NCBI GenBank assembly: GCA_963556495.2 | Contig: OY747704.1 | Coordinates: forward strand, 34,808,001 to 34,872,000 | Length of the DNA: 64,000 nucleotides | Source: Valencia hispanica | Lineage: Eukaryota; Chordata; Actinopteri; Cyprinodontiformes; Valenciidae | Direction of reading: 5' to 3' | Part shown: positions 62,061 to 64,000 of the stretch, piece by piece | How the letters are laid out: each line of letters starts with the position of its first letter | Numbering within the stretch: the stretch's first letter is position 1 | Program-made: the position numbers and the translations under genes | Notes under the pieces: model-generated | The model's database searches: none | The model's input: only the letters and a program-made list of their open reading frames with translations | What the model was told of the DNA's origin: nothing

Positions 62061-63251
62061 AGTTCAAATTATGGTTTGTTTTCATTGTTTCCATTGTTTA
62101 GATTATGGTTAATTCAATACAACATACCTGCGCTAACACCATATTATTTTCAATGTTCAGTTTATGGTCAATGCGGGTGCATGCGCGCGCACACAACCAC
62201 ACACACAGTGTTGTTTATCATTGTTCATTTTATGTTTAAATTGTTTGGTTAATTGGTATGTTTAAATAAAAGTTTGTTTTATGGAAAAAAAATTGACTTG
62301 TTGTCTTTATCCTACCATTTGTCTATGCGGGTCCGTTTTGACCCAAAACACCAAAGATGTCACTATGGTTAATAATTTTAAATAATAAAAAAAAATTTAA
62401 AAAATGTTTTTGGTAGGTGTACTCTAATATTAGTTTATAACACATTTATAGTTTATTATTACTCATTCTATAAGAAAAAGAAATATATTTAGTGAATTTA
62501 AACAGTTTTTGCAATCAAAAACGAGTGGTATATTTTAAAATACTGTCTGTGGAGCCAACTAAAAAACAATTCACACACTGGCTCCATTTATATGAATACA
62601 TGCTAAGCCAGCAATTAGCCGAAAAACAACATTTGAAGAAAACTGGTGATTTTAAGCATTTTCAAGCATTTTTAAATCATGGGTCCAAATGGACCCGCTA
62701 ACACCACAGGTGTAAACAGCTTTCTAACACAATACAAGGGTTAATTAAAGCTATGTTTTCTCCTCAAATCTTCAACCAAAATATTAGTAAAGTGCAAAAT
62801 CTGACCCCCTTGTGTTAACTTTGAAGGGTCGGAGAGTGACTTTTTTTGTTATTTGTTAGGTTAAAAGGAAGCTTCCAATCTCATCAGCCAAGATGTTTTG
62901 TGAGACTTCTTGAAGGTTTAGGGTGTAATTAAGGGTTATAGTAGACTCCTTTGTGTGACAGAAAAGTTATTGTTGACTGATAGAGAGATGAAAGGTCCTT
63001 CCTTGAAATGTTGAGAGCACAGACCCCCAGGAGCCAAAAGGTATTACTAAGCATGAAGTACATGAACTTCAAAATAGAAATACAAAGCTGGCTTTTGGTT
63101 CAGATTGGTTCAGAGACTATAGTTTATGTTACACTTTAAGTTTACAAAAGGTGAAATTAAAATAAAAAAAAAGATTTACTATTTTTCTCTAAAAAATTAT
63201 TGCATCCAGATGGGAGATCTGAAAAGCACCTCATTCCCATTTTAACTACAC

Positions 63252-63320
63252 TGGAGCAGGGCCGGATTATTTTAGCAGAGCCCCCTGGGCACAGAATGTT
63301 CAAAGGGCCCCCTCGCCACC
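63252..63320. repeat. Probable interspersed repeat fragment
   Basis: gggccggattattttagcag and ccccctgggcac resemble the termini of a widespread fish DNA repeat. Short and unbounded. Confidence 0.35.
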
Positions 63321-63889
63321 AAAAAAATAATATAATTTAAATAGGATTTTCACCACACTCTTGTAAAACTACATTGCTCATCTGAGGGCAACAATATCAA
63401 GACACAACACAGTGGTGTAACTCCCTTGCCTATGTAAACACATCCTGCTTGATCTCATCTCCACCAGGCCAGGACTATCAATTCAGATTGTTCCATAACT
63501 TAATCACAAAAACTCACTCATACTTGTTAATTTTTCTTTCCTGTCTCTCCTCTCCTCTCTCAAAGCGCTCCTTCAGTTATTTTGATTCTCAACTCTCCAA
63601 TGCTGCCCTTCTGTGTCTCTGTCTGTCTTCCCCCTATTTTTCTTTCTCTTTTAGTGATAAAAAATAGTGCAATCAGTGTAAGTAAACTTGACTCATACTT
63701 TAAGGCATTTGATCATAAATGGAAAATGAATGCAAAGTAAAATCCAATGATTTTCCTTTTACATAATAATGTGTTTAATAAACCTGTATCTGTATCTCTA
63801 AACTCCTGTTTCTCCATCCTCCTCATGTCTCTTTCCTCCTCCTCTTCTGTTGTTCATATGTAAAACCTTGAGAACAGGGATCTTGTCTA

Positions 63890-64000
63890 GGAATGCACAA
63901 TGTATTGACACCAACATTGGTATCTGCCGATGTTAGTCATTTTTTAACATATTGTAGTGTTCCGATAAGTAAAACTGAGCCAATATTAAAAATCACTATT
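63890..64000. mobile_element. Possible MITE left end, cut by the window
   Basis: ggaatgcacaatgtattgac and ttggtatctgccgatgttag resemble a common fish hAT-like repeat with gccgat motifs. No right end available. Confidence 0.35.

Larger units (their letters stand above)
59886..62740 (+). mobile_element. piggyBac transposon, nearly complete, 2.86 kb
   Basis: TTAA target duplications at 59882-59885 and 62741-62744. Ends cccttctgttgtgttagggt and, inverted, cccttgtattgtgttagaaa. Subterminal repeats ggtccaaaatgacccg (60080) and cgggtccgttttgaccc / ggtccaaatggacccg (62328, 62684) face each other. It holds a piggyBac transposase (60502-62016) with two CA microsatellites on either side. Confidence 0.93.

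Overview
The window is AT-rich vertebrate DNA. Repeat content (Tc1/mariner, Rex3-like, L2-like, hAT, piggyBac and TTAA-flanked miniature elements) and many introns of 70-300 bp point to a teleost fish; I cannot name the species.

The one confidently identified host gene is AGTPBP1 (CCP1/Nna1), the cytosolic M14 metallocarboxypeptidase that trims glutamates from tubulin tails. It runs on the + strand from about 5892 to 32054 as 23 coding exons with canonical, phase-consistent splice sites, about 1180 codons. The extreme N-terminus is not recognised in the window and probably lies upstream. A 58-bp ATG exon at 3667-3724 splices in phase to the first recognised exon and may be an alternative start. 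The helical N-domain, acidic linker, beta-sandwich domain and catalytic domain (HPGE zinc ligands, CDYHGH, TMEST) all look intact. The last intron is 8.95 kb, holds a Tc1 relic and a TTAA-flanked miniature element, and separates the catalytic exons from a single terminal exon encoding the acidic tail. The 3' UTR runs to about 33.65 kb.

Tail to tail with AGTPBP1, on the - strand at about 37.4-34.96 kb, a chain of six small exons with consistent phases suggests the 3' part of a second gene that I do not recognise. Its upstream continuation would have to cross a 2.3-kb Tc1 element at 37.5-39.8 kb that itself carries a nested TTAA element.

From about 41.7 kb onward the window is mostly repeats. 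These are CA microsatellites, an RTE-like tail, a mariner relic (43.5-44.3 kb), an L2-like LINE (47.0-48.5 kb), a nested complex of LINE pieces with an inverted repeat (48.7-51.5 kb), a tandem repeat of about 755 bp (51.5-53.0 kb), a second truncated LINE (53.1-53.95 kb), Tc1/mariner relics (54.6-55.9 kb), another L2-like LINE (56.2-57.15 kb), a TTAA miniature element (58.25-58.64 kb) and a nearly complete piggyBac transposon with all three catalytic aspartates but two frameshifts and one stop (59.88-62.74 kb). The remaining stretches show nothing I can assign.
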